64,000 nucleotides of DNA from Pacificispira sp965223125. Its GTDB lineage: Bacteria; Pseudomonadota; Alphaproteobacteria; UBA8366; Aestuariispiraceae. Positions 53,387 to 62,869 of the stretch are shown one piece after another (within the stretch, counting starts at the first letter, position 1; the number at the start of each line of letters is the position of its first letter). The notes below the pieces were generated by a model. That model did no database searches. It saw nothing but the letters and a program-made list of their open reading frames with translations, and was not told where the DNA came from. A program made the translations under genes and the position numbers. Where the stretch lies: assembly GCA_965223125.1 (NCBI GenBank), contig OZ244984.1:2108001-2172000 (forward strand). Direction: 5' to 3'.

Positions 53387-54550
53387 TTAGTCGAGCGCTA
53401 CCGGCTCGGTTCCCTGGTCGGGAACGAAGTAATGCGTACACTCCATTCGCCTGGCCTCGCTGATAATATCTGTTTCCGGGGCGAGACCGGCAAGCGTACA
53501 CCAACCAGCGTGCCGCAGGGCAGCGGCTTCCGCAGGGCTGGTGCCATGGGGCAGGTAGACGGTGATCTGTGCCGTGGCGGGCGGCACAGCGCGCAGCACG
53601 GAATCGAGGTAAAGGGAAAAGCCGGTGGCCGGTTCTCCCCGGTCCTGTCCGGGAATGCCCGCGCTGTAGCGTCCGCCACGACCCAATTCCCCCCGCACAC
53701 CTTTGGCAAACAGCGTGAAGCTGAGTCCGGTCTGATATTCAAAGCCGCGATGTTCGACGGGATCGACAGTCAGTGAGACTCCGGGCAGGGCGTCGTGCAG
53801 CAGATGCAGTACGTGGGACAGCCGATCCCGCTCGGCGGCGGCATCCGGCGGCAGGTCGATAGCCTGCAACTTGTCGAGGGCGCGGTCGGCCGGGCCGGAT
53901 GCGTCCAGTAGCGCGCCCAGCCGCTTTGCAGCGGTACCGCCCAGTGCCGCGACGTCATGGGCATCCTTTCGGTCCAGCGCGAGTCGCATTGCGCGCCTGT
54001 CGTCCTTACCCAATCCCAGTGCTGCACAGACGGCAGGCACCATGGTCGGCAGGCTGATATCGACGGAAATGTCCCGCGCGCCTACGGCATGCAGAGAATT
54101 GACTGCAACCGCGATCAATTCGGCATCGGCCTCCGCCCTGTCCGCACCGATGATCTCGCAGCCTGCCTGGGTAACCTGTCGTTCCGGGCGAAGCTGCGAA
54201 CCACGTACCCGCAGGACCGGCCCGGCATAGCAGAGCCGCAGCGGGCGGGGGGATTTGATCAGGCGGCTGGTGGCGATGCGGGCGACCTGTACCGTCATGT
54301 CGGCGCGGACCCCCATCATCCGCTGCGAGACGGGGTCCATCAGTCGGAATGTATGCGGTGCCGTTGCGGCCCCGGCTCCTTCCAGCAGGCTGTCCTCAAA
54401 CTCGACCAGCGGTGGATCGACCCGGCGATAGGCCGATGCCCTGAAATGATCGATCAAGCCACGCATGACCGTTGCCTCGCGCGTTGCCTCCGGGGGCAAC
54501 ACATCGCGCAGGCCGTCGGGTAGCAGCGTCTTGGCAGGGCCGTCAGTCAT
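53387..54550 (-). CDS. hisZ: ATP phosphoribosyltransferase regulatory subunit HisZ
   Basis: A 387-residue protein with a class II tRNA-synthetase-like core but no catalytic role, partner of short-form HisG in histidine synthesis. Family segments: PDGLRDVLPPEATREATVMR, YRRVDPPLVEFEDSLLEGAG, FRLMDPVSQRMMGVRADMT and EYQTGLSFTLFA. The start at 54550 gives the family N-terminus; a longer open frame to 54673 is not needed. It precedes purA on the same strand. The hisG gene is not in the window. Confidence 0.93.
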   Translation of the reverse strand: MTDGPAKTLLPDGLRDVLPPEATREATVMRGLIDHFRASAYRRVDPPLVEFEDSLLEGAGAATAPHTFRLMDPVSQRMMGVRADMTVQVARIATSRLIKSPRPLRLCYAGPVLRVRGSQLRPERQVTQAGCEIIGADRAEADAELIAVAVNSLHAVGARDISVDISLPTMVPAVCAALGLGKDDRRAMRLALDRKDAHDVAALGGTAAKRLGALLDASGPADRALDKLQAIDLPPDAAAERDRLSHVLHLLHDALPGVSLTVDPVEHRGFEYQTGLSFTLFAKGVRGELGRGGRYSAGIPGQDRGEPATGFSLYLDSVLRAVPPATAQITVYLPHGTSPAEAAALRHAGWCTLAGLAPETDIISEARRMECTHYFVPDQGTEPVALD

Positions 54551-54669
54551 GGTTGGCCAGTCATGGTCAGGTCGATACCGATTGCGGAGAGTGTCGGAAA
54601 ATCGGTGCTTTGGTAGCGGGTTTGCCCTCTCGGGGCAAGCAGAACGGCGCGGTTCCCATCGTCCCGGTG

Positions 54670-55908
54670 TCACGCACCCTTCATCAGCTTGCGCAGGGGA
54701 ACCGACTCGTCAGCCAGTGTCGTCGGGTCGGGATCGATCCCGCGTTCCATCATCATCTGCGCAACGCGCACATCCTTGGCGATGAAGGAACCCTTGCCGA
54801 ATCCGGCAACCCCGATCAGCTTCCCCTCCTCCAGGCAGAAAAAGATGATCGCCCCATCCTCATAGCGCCCGCGCGTCACAACCTGTTCGGCCCGGTGCGG
54901 CAGACCTGCGGTCTGGAGAGTCCAGTCGAACTGGTCGGACCACAGCCAGGGGACCGGCGCATAGGCCTCGGCCTTGCCGCAGATGGATCGGGCGACGGCG
55001 CGGGCCTGCATATCGGCATTCTGCCAGCTTTCCAGCCGGATCGACGCATCATAGCGCGGGTTGCGCCCGCAGGCGCAGTCGCCCGTGGCATAGATATCCG
55101 GGACGGATGTGGCACCGAATTCATTGACCAGAATGCCGTCGCCGCAGGCGATACCCGCAGCCTCCGCCAATGCTGTTCCGGGCGCAATGCCGATGCCGAT
55201 CACCACAGCATCGGCGGGCAGAACAGTATCGTCCTGGAAACGGATGCCGCTGATGCGATCGTTGCCTTCGAACCCTGCGATCCGGGCATTGAGGATGATC
55301 TTCACTCCCATTTCCAGGTGCAGGCGTGCAACGGCGGCAGCAACCACTTCTGGAATCGAACGACCCAGAATGCGCGGCGCGCCCTCCAGTACTGTCACGT
55401 CGCAGCCCATCTGGTGTGCGCTTGCGGCCGTCTCCAGTCCGATGAAACCGCCACCGATCACGACGACCTTCGCCCCCGGCTTCAGGTCGGCCCCCAGTTC
55501 CGCGCTATCTTCCAGTGTGCGGACGACATGGATACCGGAAAGGTCCGCACCGGGCAGGGGCAGACGTTTCACAACGCCACCGGTCGCCAAGACCAGAGCA
55601 TCGAAAGAGCGTTCCGACCCGTCGTCCAGGGTGACGGATTTCGCCATCGGGTCCAGCGCTGTAACGGTCCGCCCGGTCAACAGGTCGATCCGGTTCTCGG
55701 CATAGAAATCCGGGCTGTAGAGGAAACAATGGTCCGGCGTCTTTTCCCCCTTCAGCACCGCCTTTGACAAAGGCGGGCGCTCATAGGGCGGATGGTTCTC
55801 CGACCCGATCAGGGTGATGGTCCCTTCGAATCCTTCCTGCCGCAGCAGGGCGGCGGTCCGCCCGCCACTTTGACCGGCACCAACAATGACGACAGACTGA
55901 ACAGTCAT
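54670..55908 (-). CDS. NAD(P)H-dependent flavoprotein, ferredoxin-reductase type
   Basis: A 412-residue oxidoreductase of the bacterial ferredoxin/rubredoxin reductase class. FAD loop VVIVGAGQSGGRTAALLR, YERPPLSKAVLKG, NAD loop VVVIGGGFIGLETAASAH, and DIYATGDCACG with a C-terminal reductase domain containing LWSDQFDWTLQTAGL. Such proteins feed electrons to ferredoxins or P450/Rieske oxygenases; none adjoins, so the partner is unknown. It lies upstream of hisZ with 119 bases between. Confidence 0.9.
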   Translation of the reverse strand: MTVQSVVIVGAGQSGGRTAALLRQEGFEGTITLIGSENHPPYERPPLSKAVLKGEKTPDHCFLYSPDFYAENRIDLLTGRTVTALDPMAKSVTLDDGSERSFDALVLATGGVVKRLPLPGADLSGIHVVRTLEDSAELGADLKPGAKVVVIGGGFIGLETAASAHQMGCDVTVLEGAPRILGRSIPEVVAAAVARLHLEMGVKIILNARIAGFEGNDRISGIRFQDDTVLPADAVVIGIGIAPGTALAEAAGIACGDGILVNEFGATSVPDIYATGDCACGRNPRYDASIRLESWQNADMQARAVARSICGKAEAYAPVPWLWSDQFDWTLQTAGLPHRAEQVVTRGRYEDGAIIFFCLEEGKLIGVAGFGKGSFIAKDVRVAQMMMERGIDPDPTTLADESVPLRKLMKGA

Positions 55909-55959
55909 ACCGAATTCTTTCTCCCAGGTTTAATAACGAAGGGGCTTGGTAGGGGAAGT

Positions 55960-56718
55960 TCAGTCGCGATAGGCCGGTTCTTCTTCATCCAGGATGTCGC
56001 GCAGGGCATGAAAATGCTTCTCGGCGGCACCGGGATAGCCTTCCCACTGGCTGGCTGTCTTTTCGGCTACGTCATGGCTGGCGACATTCAGGTCGCGTCC
56101 GGTGGAAAGCGCGAGAATCAACGTCTCGCAGGCGCGCTCGAAAAAGAACAATTCATCAAAGGCCTGAGCCACTGTCTTGCCAACCGTCATCACGCCATGC
56201 TGTCCCATCAGCAGAATCCGGCGGTCTCCCAACAGGGACGACAGCCGCTCCGCTTCATCCCCCAGCCCCATGCCGTCATAGGCATTATCCACCGCGATCC
56301 GGTTATAGAACCGCATCGTTGTCTGGTCGATGGGCGGCATGGAGGTATCCTTGAGTGCCGAGAGCGCCGTCGCGTATTTCGAATGGACGTGCAGGATGCA
56401 GCGGGCCTGCGGATTGTTGCGATGCATCGCCCCATGGATGCAATAAGCCGTCGGATCGACTGAATCGCCCATGCCTTCGGGGGCGACATCGAGACTGAGC
56501 ATCAACAGGTCGCTTGCCCGCATTTTCGAGAAGTGCCGACCATAGGGATTGATCAGAAAATCCTTACCGTCATCGCCCACGACCAGGCTGAAATGATTCG
56601 CCACTGCCTCATGCATGTTCAGTCGCGCGGTCCAGCGGAAAGCGCAGGCGAGATCCTCGCGTTCCTGCCGATAGGATTGCTGGGCGCTGCGAGCCTGGCT
56701 GAGGGAACTGACGGACAT
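55960..56718 (-). CDS. class II aldolase/adducin family protein
   Basis: A 252-residue zinc-dependent aldolase-like protein. The metal motifs are visible: CILHVHSKYATALSAL with two histidines, and LLMGQHGVMTVGKTV with a third. Start at 56718 gives MSVSSLSQARSAQQ and removes a 33-residue non-family extension. The usual catalytic Glu is replaced by a region around NHFSLVVGDDG, so a decarboxylase or epimerase role is possible. Substrate is unknown. Confidence 0.82.
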   Translation of the reverse strand: MSVSSLSQARSAQQSYRQEREDLACAFRWTARLNMHEAVANHFSLVVGDDGKDFLINPYGRHFSKMRASDLLMLSLDVAPEGMGDSVDPTAYCIHGAMHRNNPQARCILHVHSKYATALSALKDTSMPPIDQTTMRFYNRIAVDNAYDGMGLGDEAERLSSLLGDRRILLMGQHGVMTVGKTVAQAFDELFFFERACETLILALSTGRDLNVASHDVAEKTASQWEGYPGAAEKHFHALRDILDEEEPAYRD

Positions 56719-56886
56719 GGCTGTTGGACTCCGTGACTGTGATCGATCTTCGCGTATGCGGGAGTTTCGCCCGTTCGAGCCTGAAAATGCAATGAAAATC
56801 ATCGCCCCTTTTCGCATCCGGACGGGTTTGATATAGACTTTTCGGTAGGATCACGGTGCCGATGGGCCACGGAGGAGGAAACGACC

Positions 56887-57288
56887 CTGTACAGTCATAT
56901 TACACTTGGCACCAATGACGCGGTGCGAGCCATTCCTTTCTATGATGCGATACTCGGACTGCTGGAACATGCGCGTTTCTGCGGCGGCCCGGATCAGGGC
57001 TTCGCCGCCTGGGGAGAGTCCGAGGGTAACCAGATATGGCTGTTGCCCCCCTTCGATGGAAAACCCGCGACAGTCGGGAATGGCACCCATGTCGCGTTCC
57101 TGGCCCCATCCCGGCATAAGGTACGAGAAGTCTATCAGGCCGCCCTTGATCTGGGCGCGCGGGATGAGGGGCCACCCGGTCTGCGCCCGCATTATCAACC
57201 GAATTATTACGGGGCCTATTTCCGCGATCTGGATGGCAACAAGTTGCAGATCGTTTGCCACCTGCCGCAGGAAATGGCCGGTGAATGA
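56887..57288 (+). CDS. VOC superfamily protein, probable CTG start
   Basis: A 133-residue glyoxalase-like protein. Reading from CTG at 56887 gives LYSHITLGTNDAVRAIPFYD, the normal VOC opening with the first metal-ligand His, and GGAGGAGGAA lies nine bases upstream. The next standard start, GTG at 56923, would lose the first strand and that His. Later NYYGAYFRDLDGNKLQIVCH has the second ligands. Function unknown. Divergent from the class II aldolase gene. Confidence 0.75.
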   Translation: MYSHITLGTNDAVRAIPFYDAILGLLEHARFCGGPDQGFAAWGESEGNQIWLLPPFDGKPATVGNGTHVAFLAPSRHKVREVYQAALDLGARDEGPPGLRPHYQPNYYGAYFRDLDGNKLQIVCHLPQEMAGE

Positions 57289-57400
57289 CCGGTCATTGCG
57301 GCAATGCGCCCCTTGACCGGTTAGGGGCCTCCGCTATCTTGCCCGATACTGCATATGAGTGGGCTTTTCCCTTTTCGTCCAAGTGGCTGGAGACTAGGTC

Positions 57401-58432
57401 GTGGCGACCATTTTACCCCTGACAGACAAGAAATCGGCGTCCAGACAGGATAGCCGCCCGAATATCGACATGCTTCTGTCACTGGTCGAAGCAGACCTTG
57501 TGAAGGTCAATCAGCATATCCTGGACAATATGAAGAGCCCGGTCGCGCTGATCCCGCAACTGGCCGGGCATATCATCGCATCGGGTGGAAAACGCCTGCG
57601 CCCCGTCCTGACCCTGGCTTCGGCCAAGCTGTGCGATTATTCCGGCAGCCGCCATGTGGCGCTCGCCGCTTGCGTCGAATTCATCCATACCGCGACGCTG
57701 CTGCATGACGATGTCGTGGATGACAGTGCGCTGCGTCGGGGTCAGGCAAGCGCGAATGCGATCTGGGGCAACGAAGCCTCTGTTCTGGTTGGTGATTTTC
57801 TGTTCTCCCGCGCCTTTCAGTTGATGACCGCCGATGGGTCGCTGGAGGTTCTGCGTATCCTCTCCGATGCCTCCGCCGTGATTGCGGAAGGGGAGGTGCT
57901 GCAGCTGATGACGGCGAATGAGCCGACGACGACGGAGGAAGCCTATCTCGACGTCATCCGGTCAAAGACCGCGAAACTGTTTGCTGCCGCGACCCGTATC
58001 GGTGCCGTGGTCGCCGACAGACCGCAGGTCGAGGAGGATGCGCTGGAAAGCTACGGGATGAATATCGGCATTGCCTTCCAGTTGATCGATGACGTGCTGG
58101 ACTATTCCGCCGATCAGCGGGCGCTGGGCAAGACCGTTGGCGACGATTTCAGGGAGGGCAAGGTGACGCTGCCCGTCATCCTCGCCTATCGCCGGGGCGA
58201 CGCCAAGGAACGCACGTTCTGGCATCGCACCATCGAGCATATGGACCAGAAAGAAGGCGACCTGGAGGAGGCCATGCGGCTGATGACATCCCATGGCACG
58301 TTGACCGATTCCGTTGATCGTGCCCGCCATTATTGCAGCATCGCCCGCGACGCGCTGGGCCTTTTCCCCGCCAGCGATACGAAACAGGCGATGATCGACC
58401 TCGCCGATTTCGTCATCGACCGGGCGTATTGA
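57401..58432 (+). CDS. polyprenyl diphosphate synthase (quinone side chain)
   Basis: A 343-residue trans-prenyltransferase. First Asp-rich motif in LLHDDVVDDSALRRG, second in FQLIDDVLDYSADQRALGKT; GGKRLRPVLTLASAKL and KTAKLFAAATRIGA are further family signatures. It should make the octa- or decaprenyl tail of ubiquinone, matching ubiD at the window edge. The GTG at 57401 is preceded by GGAG. Confidence 0.92.
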   Translation: MATILPLTDKKSASRQDSRPNIDMLLSLVEADLVKVNQHILDNMKSPVALIPQLAGHIIASGGKRLRPVLTLASAKLCDYSGSRHVALAACVEFIHTATLLHDDVVDDSALRRGQASANAIWGNEASVLVGDFLFSRAFQLMTADGSLEVLRILSDASAVIAEGEVLQLMTANEPTTTEEAYLDVIRSKTAKLFAAATRIGAVVADRPQVEEDALESYGMNIGIAFQLIDDVLDYSADQRALGKTVGDDFREGKVTLPVILAYRRGDAKERTFWHRTIEHMDQKEGDLEEAMRLMTSHGTLTDSVDRARHYCSIARDALGLFPASDTKQAMIDLADFVIDRAY

Positions 58433-58448
58433 GAGCAAGCGCTGCAAG

Positions 58449-59291
58449 TCAGACAGTTTCCAACCGCCAGCCCGCGCCTTCATCCTGTGCCAGAACATGT
58501 GTCAGGCCGGGCAGGCCGGTGGCAAGGGTTTCCTCCAGCGGCCAGATCGGATTGATGATCAGCAGGCCGCTGCCGGTGAGTCCCCGGTCTTCACGGTCTG
58601 GAGCAGTCGTCCAGACTTCGCAGCGTAGGCAGCCCCGGTCCGTTTTCGGCAGGGCTTCCGTCAGGGACTCGGTCAGGACATCCCCCATTGCATGGGTCTT
58701 GATCGGATACCAGATCGCCATCGTGCCGGTCGGAAATCGGCGCACTCCATCCGCCACGGCCTTTACGATGCGCGGGATTTCCCCCGGCTCCTCATAGGGC
58801 GGGTCGATCAGGGTGAGGCCGCGCCGTTCCTTCGGTGGCAGGAAGGAGGCGATGGCGGCATAGCCGTCCCGTACTTGAACCCGGGCGGCACGGAATTCCC
58901 CCAGGGTTTCCGTCAGCAGTCTTGCCTCTTCCGGATGGGCCTCGATTGCCATCAGACGGTCACCGGGGCGCAGGGTCTTTGCAATCAGCCAGGGGGAACC
59001 GGGATACCAGCGCAATCCACCATCCGGGTTCAGGCTGCGGATCGCCTCCATATAGGGTGCGAAACTGTCGGGCAGGGCTACGGCATCCAGCAGCCGCACG
59101 ATCCCGTCTGCCGCCTCGCCGGTTTTCTCCGTTTCGGCACGGGCCAGATCATAAAATCCGGCCCCGGCATGGCTGTCCAGAACGAAGAAGGGTTTGTCCT
59201 TTGCCGCCAGCCGTTCCAGCAGCAGGGTCAGAACCCAGTGCTTGTGCACGTCGGCGAAATTTCCGGCATGGAAGGCATGGCGGTAGTTCAT
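58449..59291 (-). CDS. rlmJ: 23S rRNA (adenine(2030)-N6)-methyltransferase RlmJ
   Basis: A 280-residue rRNA methyltransferase. The N-terminus MNYRHAFHAGNFADVHKHWV and DSHAGAGFYDL are RlmJ signatures, and LTLIDPPYEEPGEI carries the DPPY motif of N6-adenine methylases. The start overlaps the upstream methyltransferase stop by four bases, making it the last gene of the flippase-glycosyltransferase run. Confidence 0.95.
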   Translation of the reverse strand: MNYRHAFHAGNFADVHKHWVLTLLLERLAAKDKPFFVLDSHAGAGFYDLARAETEKTGEAADGIVRLLDAVALPDSFAPYMEAIRSLNPDGGLRWYPGSPWLIAKTLRPGDRLMAIEAHPEEARLLTETLGEFRAARVQVRDGYAAIASFLPPKERRGLTLIDPPYEEPGEIPRIVKAVADGVRRFPTGTMAIWYPIKTHAMGDVLTESLTEALPKTDRGCLRCEVWTTAPDREDRGLTGSGLLIINPIWPLEETLATGLPGLTHVLAQDEGAGWRLETV

Positions 59292-60046
59292 TTCTCCGGG
59301 CGCTTTTCCATCACGACGAACAACCGGAATGCCATCAGGATGCCCAGCGCGGGCAGCAGTTTTTCCTCCAGCCGCAGCAGCGGATCGACCAGACCCTCCG
59401 GCAGCAGGGTCCAGGACTTGAAGCCACCGGTTAACGGATAGGCGAACAGGCTGAGCCAGTCGCGGGTCACGCTGCGCAGTCCGGGCACGCCTTCGGTCAG
59501 GGCAATGCGGTGTTCCTGACGGCGGAAGATCAGGGTCGGGATCGCCTGATTCGATTCGAACGGGTCCTTGGCTGCACCATAGTCCTGCGGCTGCATCGGA
59601 TTGACCGACATATCCACCGGCTCTTCGTGCAGATAGTTGTAGAACAGCCAGCTTAACGGCGTGATGCCGGGTTCGATCATCGCCAGACGCCCGCCAGGCC
59701 TGAGTACCCGCGCAGCCTCTGTGAAGAATTGCTTCGGGTCGGCAAGATGATGCAGCACATCGATCAGGAATATCCCGTCGAAAGAGGCATCGGGAAAGGG
59801 CAGGTGATGTGCGTCCGCTACCGCATCGACCCAGGGCGCGGGCAGGATGTCGAGGCGCGTGACCTCCAGTCCTTTGGTGAAATCGCGGCTGTGTCCCGAA
59901 CCGGCCCCGACTTCCAGATAGCGTCCGCCCGGGGGCAGGGCGGTCAGCATCCGCCGGTAATAATCACCATAAACCGCGCGCAGCCCTGCCTTTTTTGTCC
60001 AGGCAGTGCCATGGGCGGTCAGTCGCGGATCAATCGTATCGCTCAT
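59288..60046 (-). CDS. class I SAM-dependent methyltransferase
   Basis: A 252-residue Methyltransf_11-type protein. Motif I RYLEVGAGSGHSRDF, then DAHHLPFPDASFDGIFLIDV and AARVLRPGGRLAMIEPGITP. The C-terminal part is hydrophobic near PALGILMAFRLFVVM and may touch the membrane. It follows the methyltransferase-glycosyltransferase fusion with four bases between, so a lipid-linked substrate is likely. Confidence 0.86.
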   Translation of the reverse strand: MSDTIDPRLTAHGTAWTKKAGLRAVYGDYYRRMLTALPPGGRYLEVGAGSGHSRDFTKGLEVTRLDILPAPWVDAVADAHHLPFPDASFDGIFLIDVLHHLADPKQFFTEAARVLRPGGRLAMIEPGITPLSWLFYNYLHEEPVDMSVNPMQPQDYGAAKDPFESNQAIPTLIFRRQEHRIALTEGVPGLRSVTRDWLSLFAYPLTGGFKSWTLLPEGLVDPLLRLEEKLLPALGILMAFRLFVVMEKRPEK

Positions 60047-60050
60047 AGCC

Positions 60051-61736
60051 CTAGAAAGCCTTCAGTTTGCGCCAGGCAAAGACGACCATCTTCAGCAACA
60101 TCCAGCCATCGCGGAAGCGGCTGATCTGTGGCTCGCCATAGGTGCGGTCGGCATAGCGCATCGGGATTTCAATGATCTTCAGGTTCTGCTTTGCCGCCCC
60201 GAAAATCAGGTCGAAATCACCAAAGGGATCGAAATCTCCGAAATAGTGCCGTCCAGCCTGGATCTTGTGATAATCCGCCTGGGTCAGGACTTTGGTGCCG
60301 CACAGCGTATCGGTGAAGCGCTGGTTCAGCAGGAAGGAAAAGATCATCGCAAAGGTTCGGTTGGCCCAATAGTTCAGGAACCGCATCGCGCCCTTTTCCA
60401 TCGGGTAGACCAGCCGCGAACCGTTGATGAACTCGCCCTTGCCGCTGGCGATGGCCTCATAGAACTTCGGAAGTTCTTCCGGCGGCATTGTCAGGTCGGC
60501 ATCGAGGATCATCAGTATATCGCCCCGCGCCTCGTCGAAGCCTTTGCGCACCGCGTCGCCCTTGCCCTTGCCGGGTTGCTTGAAGACCTTGATGTCCCAG
60601 CCCCCATTTTCCGGTTTCGCATAGTAGTCGCGCACCCGTTCACATTCCTCGAAGGTACCGTCGGAGGAATTGCCCTCGACATAGATCACTTCCAGATCGG
60701 CGCAGAAGCGGGGTAGGCGGGTGATGGCGCTTTCGATATTGCCCTTCTCGTTGCGGCAGGGGACCAGAATGGTGGTCGAGAGATCCTTGCGCTTCGCCTT
60801 GCGCAGGGAGCGCGCGACGATGAAGTGGCGCAGTGACAGCTTGCGGATCAGCGGCAGTGTCCCGATGAAACGGTTGATGGCAGTGCCAATCCCGAGCAGG
60901 CGGGCGGGGATCAACTGTCGCCATTCAGTCTTGATGACGTCGAAATCCGAGAGGCCGAGGATGTTGGAGATATCGGAGGGGCTGAGGAAATTCACTTCCG
61001 GCTGCGGCATTTTCAGACCGGTCATTTCTCCCGCCCGCAGGATCGGTTCCCACAGATGACTGTAATAGGTGATGATGATGCGGGTTTCCTCATCGCAGAG
61101 ATCATGCAACTGCTCCAGCATCGCCTGGCAGTCGTCAACAAAACCCAGCGTGTCGGACATAAGGATGAAATCATAGGGTCCGGTCAGGTCGCCTTTCAGA
61201 TGCGCCAGTGCCTCGACATCGCCGACCCGGAATTGCAATTCGGGATATTCGTTTTCCGGATAGGTGCTGCGGGCGACATCGACCATATTGCCTGAAAAAT
61301 CGATCCCCATGCCCTGGGAAGGCTTCAGACCCGCCAGTTGCGCGCCGGTGCCGCATCCCAGATCGAGAATACGCGCACCTTCCGGGATCAGGAAACGCAG
61401 GAAGGCCATGTCGTTATCATAGAATCCGGAATTTCGTTCCCGCCAGTCATCACGTCTGGCCGCCACACGCTCGCAATGCTCCAGGATCGCCGTCTTGCGG
61501 ACAGACAAACGATCCCGCCAGCTCGCATCGCGATCCGGGATAGACAGTCGCATCGGCGGTGTTGCCTCTGCCGCTTTGCTTGCCGGGGCTGCTTTGGACT
61601 GTAAGGTTTTGGACGGGCTTGCCTTGGAGGTGGTCTTCTTCACGTCACTTTCTTTTGCGACAACTTTTCGTGCGACAGCCTTTTTCGTTACTGCCCTTTT
61701 CGCAGTGGCTTTTTTCACGGTGGCTTTCTTTGCCAA
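60051..61736 (-). CDS. methyltransferase-glycosyltransferase (GT2) fusion with basic N-terminus
   Basis: A 561-residue cytosolic fusion. Residues 1-58 are a Lys/Ala-rich, histone-H1-like tail (MAKKATVKKATAKRAVTKKA). Residues about 75-300 are a class I methyltransferase with RILDLGCGTGAQLAG. Residues about 315-561 are a DPM1-like GT2 glycosyltransferase: ILVPCRNEKGNIESAI, ILDADLTMPPEELPKF with the DxD-type motif, and FDLIFGAAKQNLKIIEIPMR. The gene starts two bases after the flippase-like gene stop and four bases before the next methyltransferase, so it should act on a lipid-linked sugar. The basic tail is unusual in such enzymes and may bind nucleic acid or acidic membrane. Confidence 0.84.
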   Translation of the reverse strand: MAKKATVKKATAKRAVTKKAVARKVVAKESDVKKTTSKASPSKTLQSKAAPASKAAEATPPMRLSIPDRDASWRDRLSVRKTAILEHCERVAARRDDWRERNSGFYDNDMAFLRFLIPEGARILDLGCGTGAQLAGLKPSQGMGIDFSGNMVDVARSTYPENEYPELQFRVGDVEALAHLKGDLTGPYDFILMSDTLGFVDDCQAMLEQLHDLCDEETRIIITYYSHLWEPILRAGEMTGLKMPQPEVNFLSPSDISNILGLSDFDVIKTEWRQLIPARLLGIGTAINRFIGTLPLIRKLSLRHFIVARSLRKAKRKDLSTTILVPCRNEKGNIESAITRLPRFCADLEVIYVEGNSSDGTFEECERVRDYYAKPENGGWDIKVFKQPGKGKGDAVRKGFDEARGDILMILDADLTMPPEELPKFYEAIASGKGEFINGSRLVYPMEKGAMRFLNYWANRTFAMIFSFLLNQRFTDTLCGTKVLTQADYHKIQAGRHYFGDFDPFGDFDLIFGAAKQNLKIIEIPMRYADRTYGEPQISRFRDGWMLLKMVVFAWRKLKAF

Positions 61737-61738
61737 AG

Positions 61739-62719
61739 TCAGTCTCCCTCTTTTGCCAGAGTCAGGCTATCGGTATCGGGCCGGGCGGCATCGCCAAAGA
61801 ACCATACCGCACCACCAGCCAGACCGACCAACACCAATTGCAGTCCCATCACGATGGACAGGGCAACCGCCCCCCCCGCATCGGCCCCGATCAACCCGAA
61901 CCCGGCTGCCATAGCCCCCTCCCGCACACCCCATCCGCCCAGCGAGATCGGCAGGGTCGCGATCAGGATCGACGCCGGAACAACGATGAGGCAATCAAGG
62001 AGGCTGAAATCCAGCCGCAGGGCATCGGCGGAAACATAGGCGATCAGGACCATCAAGATATGGGTTGCCACGGCCAGCGGGAATATCGTCATCGCCTCGC
62101 CGGGATGCCGCAGCAATCGGGCCAGAAGACGCGACAACCGAATGATGAAGACACGCCCTGCGCCACCGAACCCGGTTTCAGAAAGGCGGGCGATGCCGAA
62201 CACAGCCAGTAGCCCTGCACCGAAGGCAGCCAGGACCAGGGCAAATCCCAGTACCGCACTGTTTTCCGTTGTGCGCTGCATCAGGAGCGGCAGGCCGATG
62301 GCGATCAGCAGGGCGAGGCCGATCAATCCGGTGATCCGATCCAGAACGACCCCAGTCACGGCCTGGCCAAGTCCGGAGGAATAGGAGCGGGCGCGGTAGA
62401 TGCGCATGACATCGCCCCCAACCGCGCCTGGCAGTGCCTGATTGAAAAACATGGCCTCAAGGTAGAACCGGTATGATTTGCCATAGGGCATGGTGACCCC
62501 ATCCAACCGTTGCAGCCGCCGCCAGCGCTCGGAATTCAGGGCAAGTTGGATGAAAATCAGGATGATTGATCCGGCGATGCCCAACAGGGCAGCGCTTTGC
62601 AGACGGGCCACGACGTCCGAGAAGTCAAGCTTTCGGGCAATCAGCCAGAACAGCGCCAATGTCACGGCGATCTTCAACGCGATCATCAGAAATTTGCGCC
62701 TGGTGGCGGCTTCAACCAT
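61739..62719 (-). CDS. flippase-like membrane protein, LPG-synthase TM (UPF0104) family
   Basis: About eight membrane helices in 326 residues. Family landmarks are LDFSDVVARLQSA, RWRRLQRLDGV, YLEAMFFNQALPGAVGGDVM and LPISLGGWGVREGAMA. Members without the lysyl-transfer domain often sit beside glycosyltransferases and are thought to move lipid-linked intermediates. The ATG at 62719 gives MVEAATRRKFLMIALKIAVT; an in-frame ATG at 62761 is possible. First gene of the run toward rlmJ. Confidence 0.85.
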   Translation of the reverse strand: MVEAATRRKFLMIALKIAVTLALFWLIARKLDFSDVVARLQSAALLGIAGSIILIFIQLALNSERWRRLQRLDGVTMPYGKSYRFYLEAMFFNQALPGAVGGDVMRIYRARSYSSGLGQAVTGVVLDRITGLIGLALLIAIGLPLLMQRTTENSAVLGFALVLAAFGAGLLAVFGIARLSETGFGGAGRVFIIRLSRLLARLLRHPGEAMTIFPLAVATHILMVLIAYVSADALRLDFSLLDCLIVVPASILIATLPISLGGWGVREGAMAAGFGLIGADAGGAVALSIVMGLQLVLVGLAGGAVWFFGDAARPDTDSLTLAKEGD

Positions 62720-62869
62720 TGCGCCGGGTTTCCCAAGGAGATGTGACAGGTGGATCCGCATCCATCCCGCGCTGCATAGCCTCTTCGTCCCGGCTTGGCA
62801 ACTGAACCCCGGATATCCGGCGGGCAATCATTGCCATTCGCCGTTTATCCGACACTCCCGTGAGGTCGG

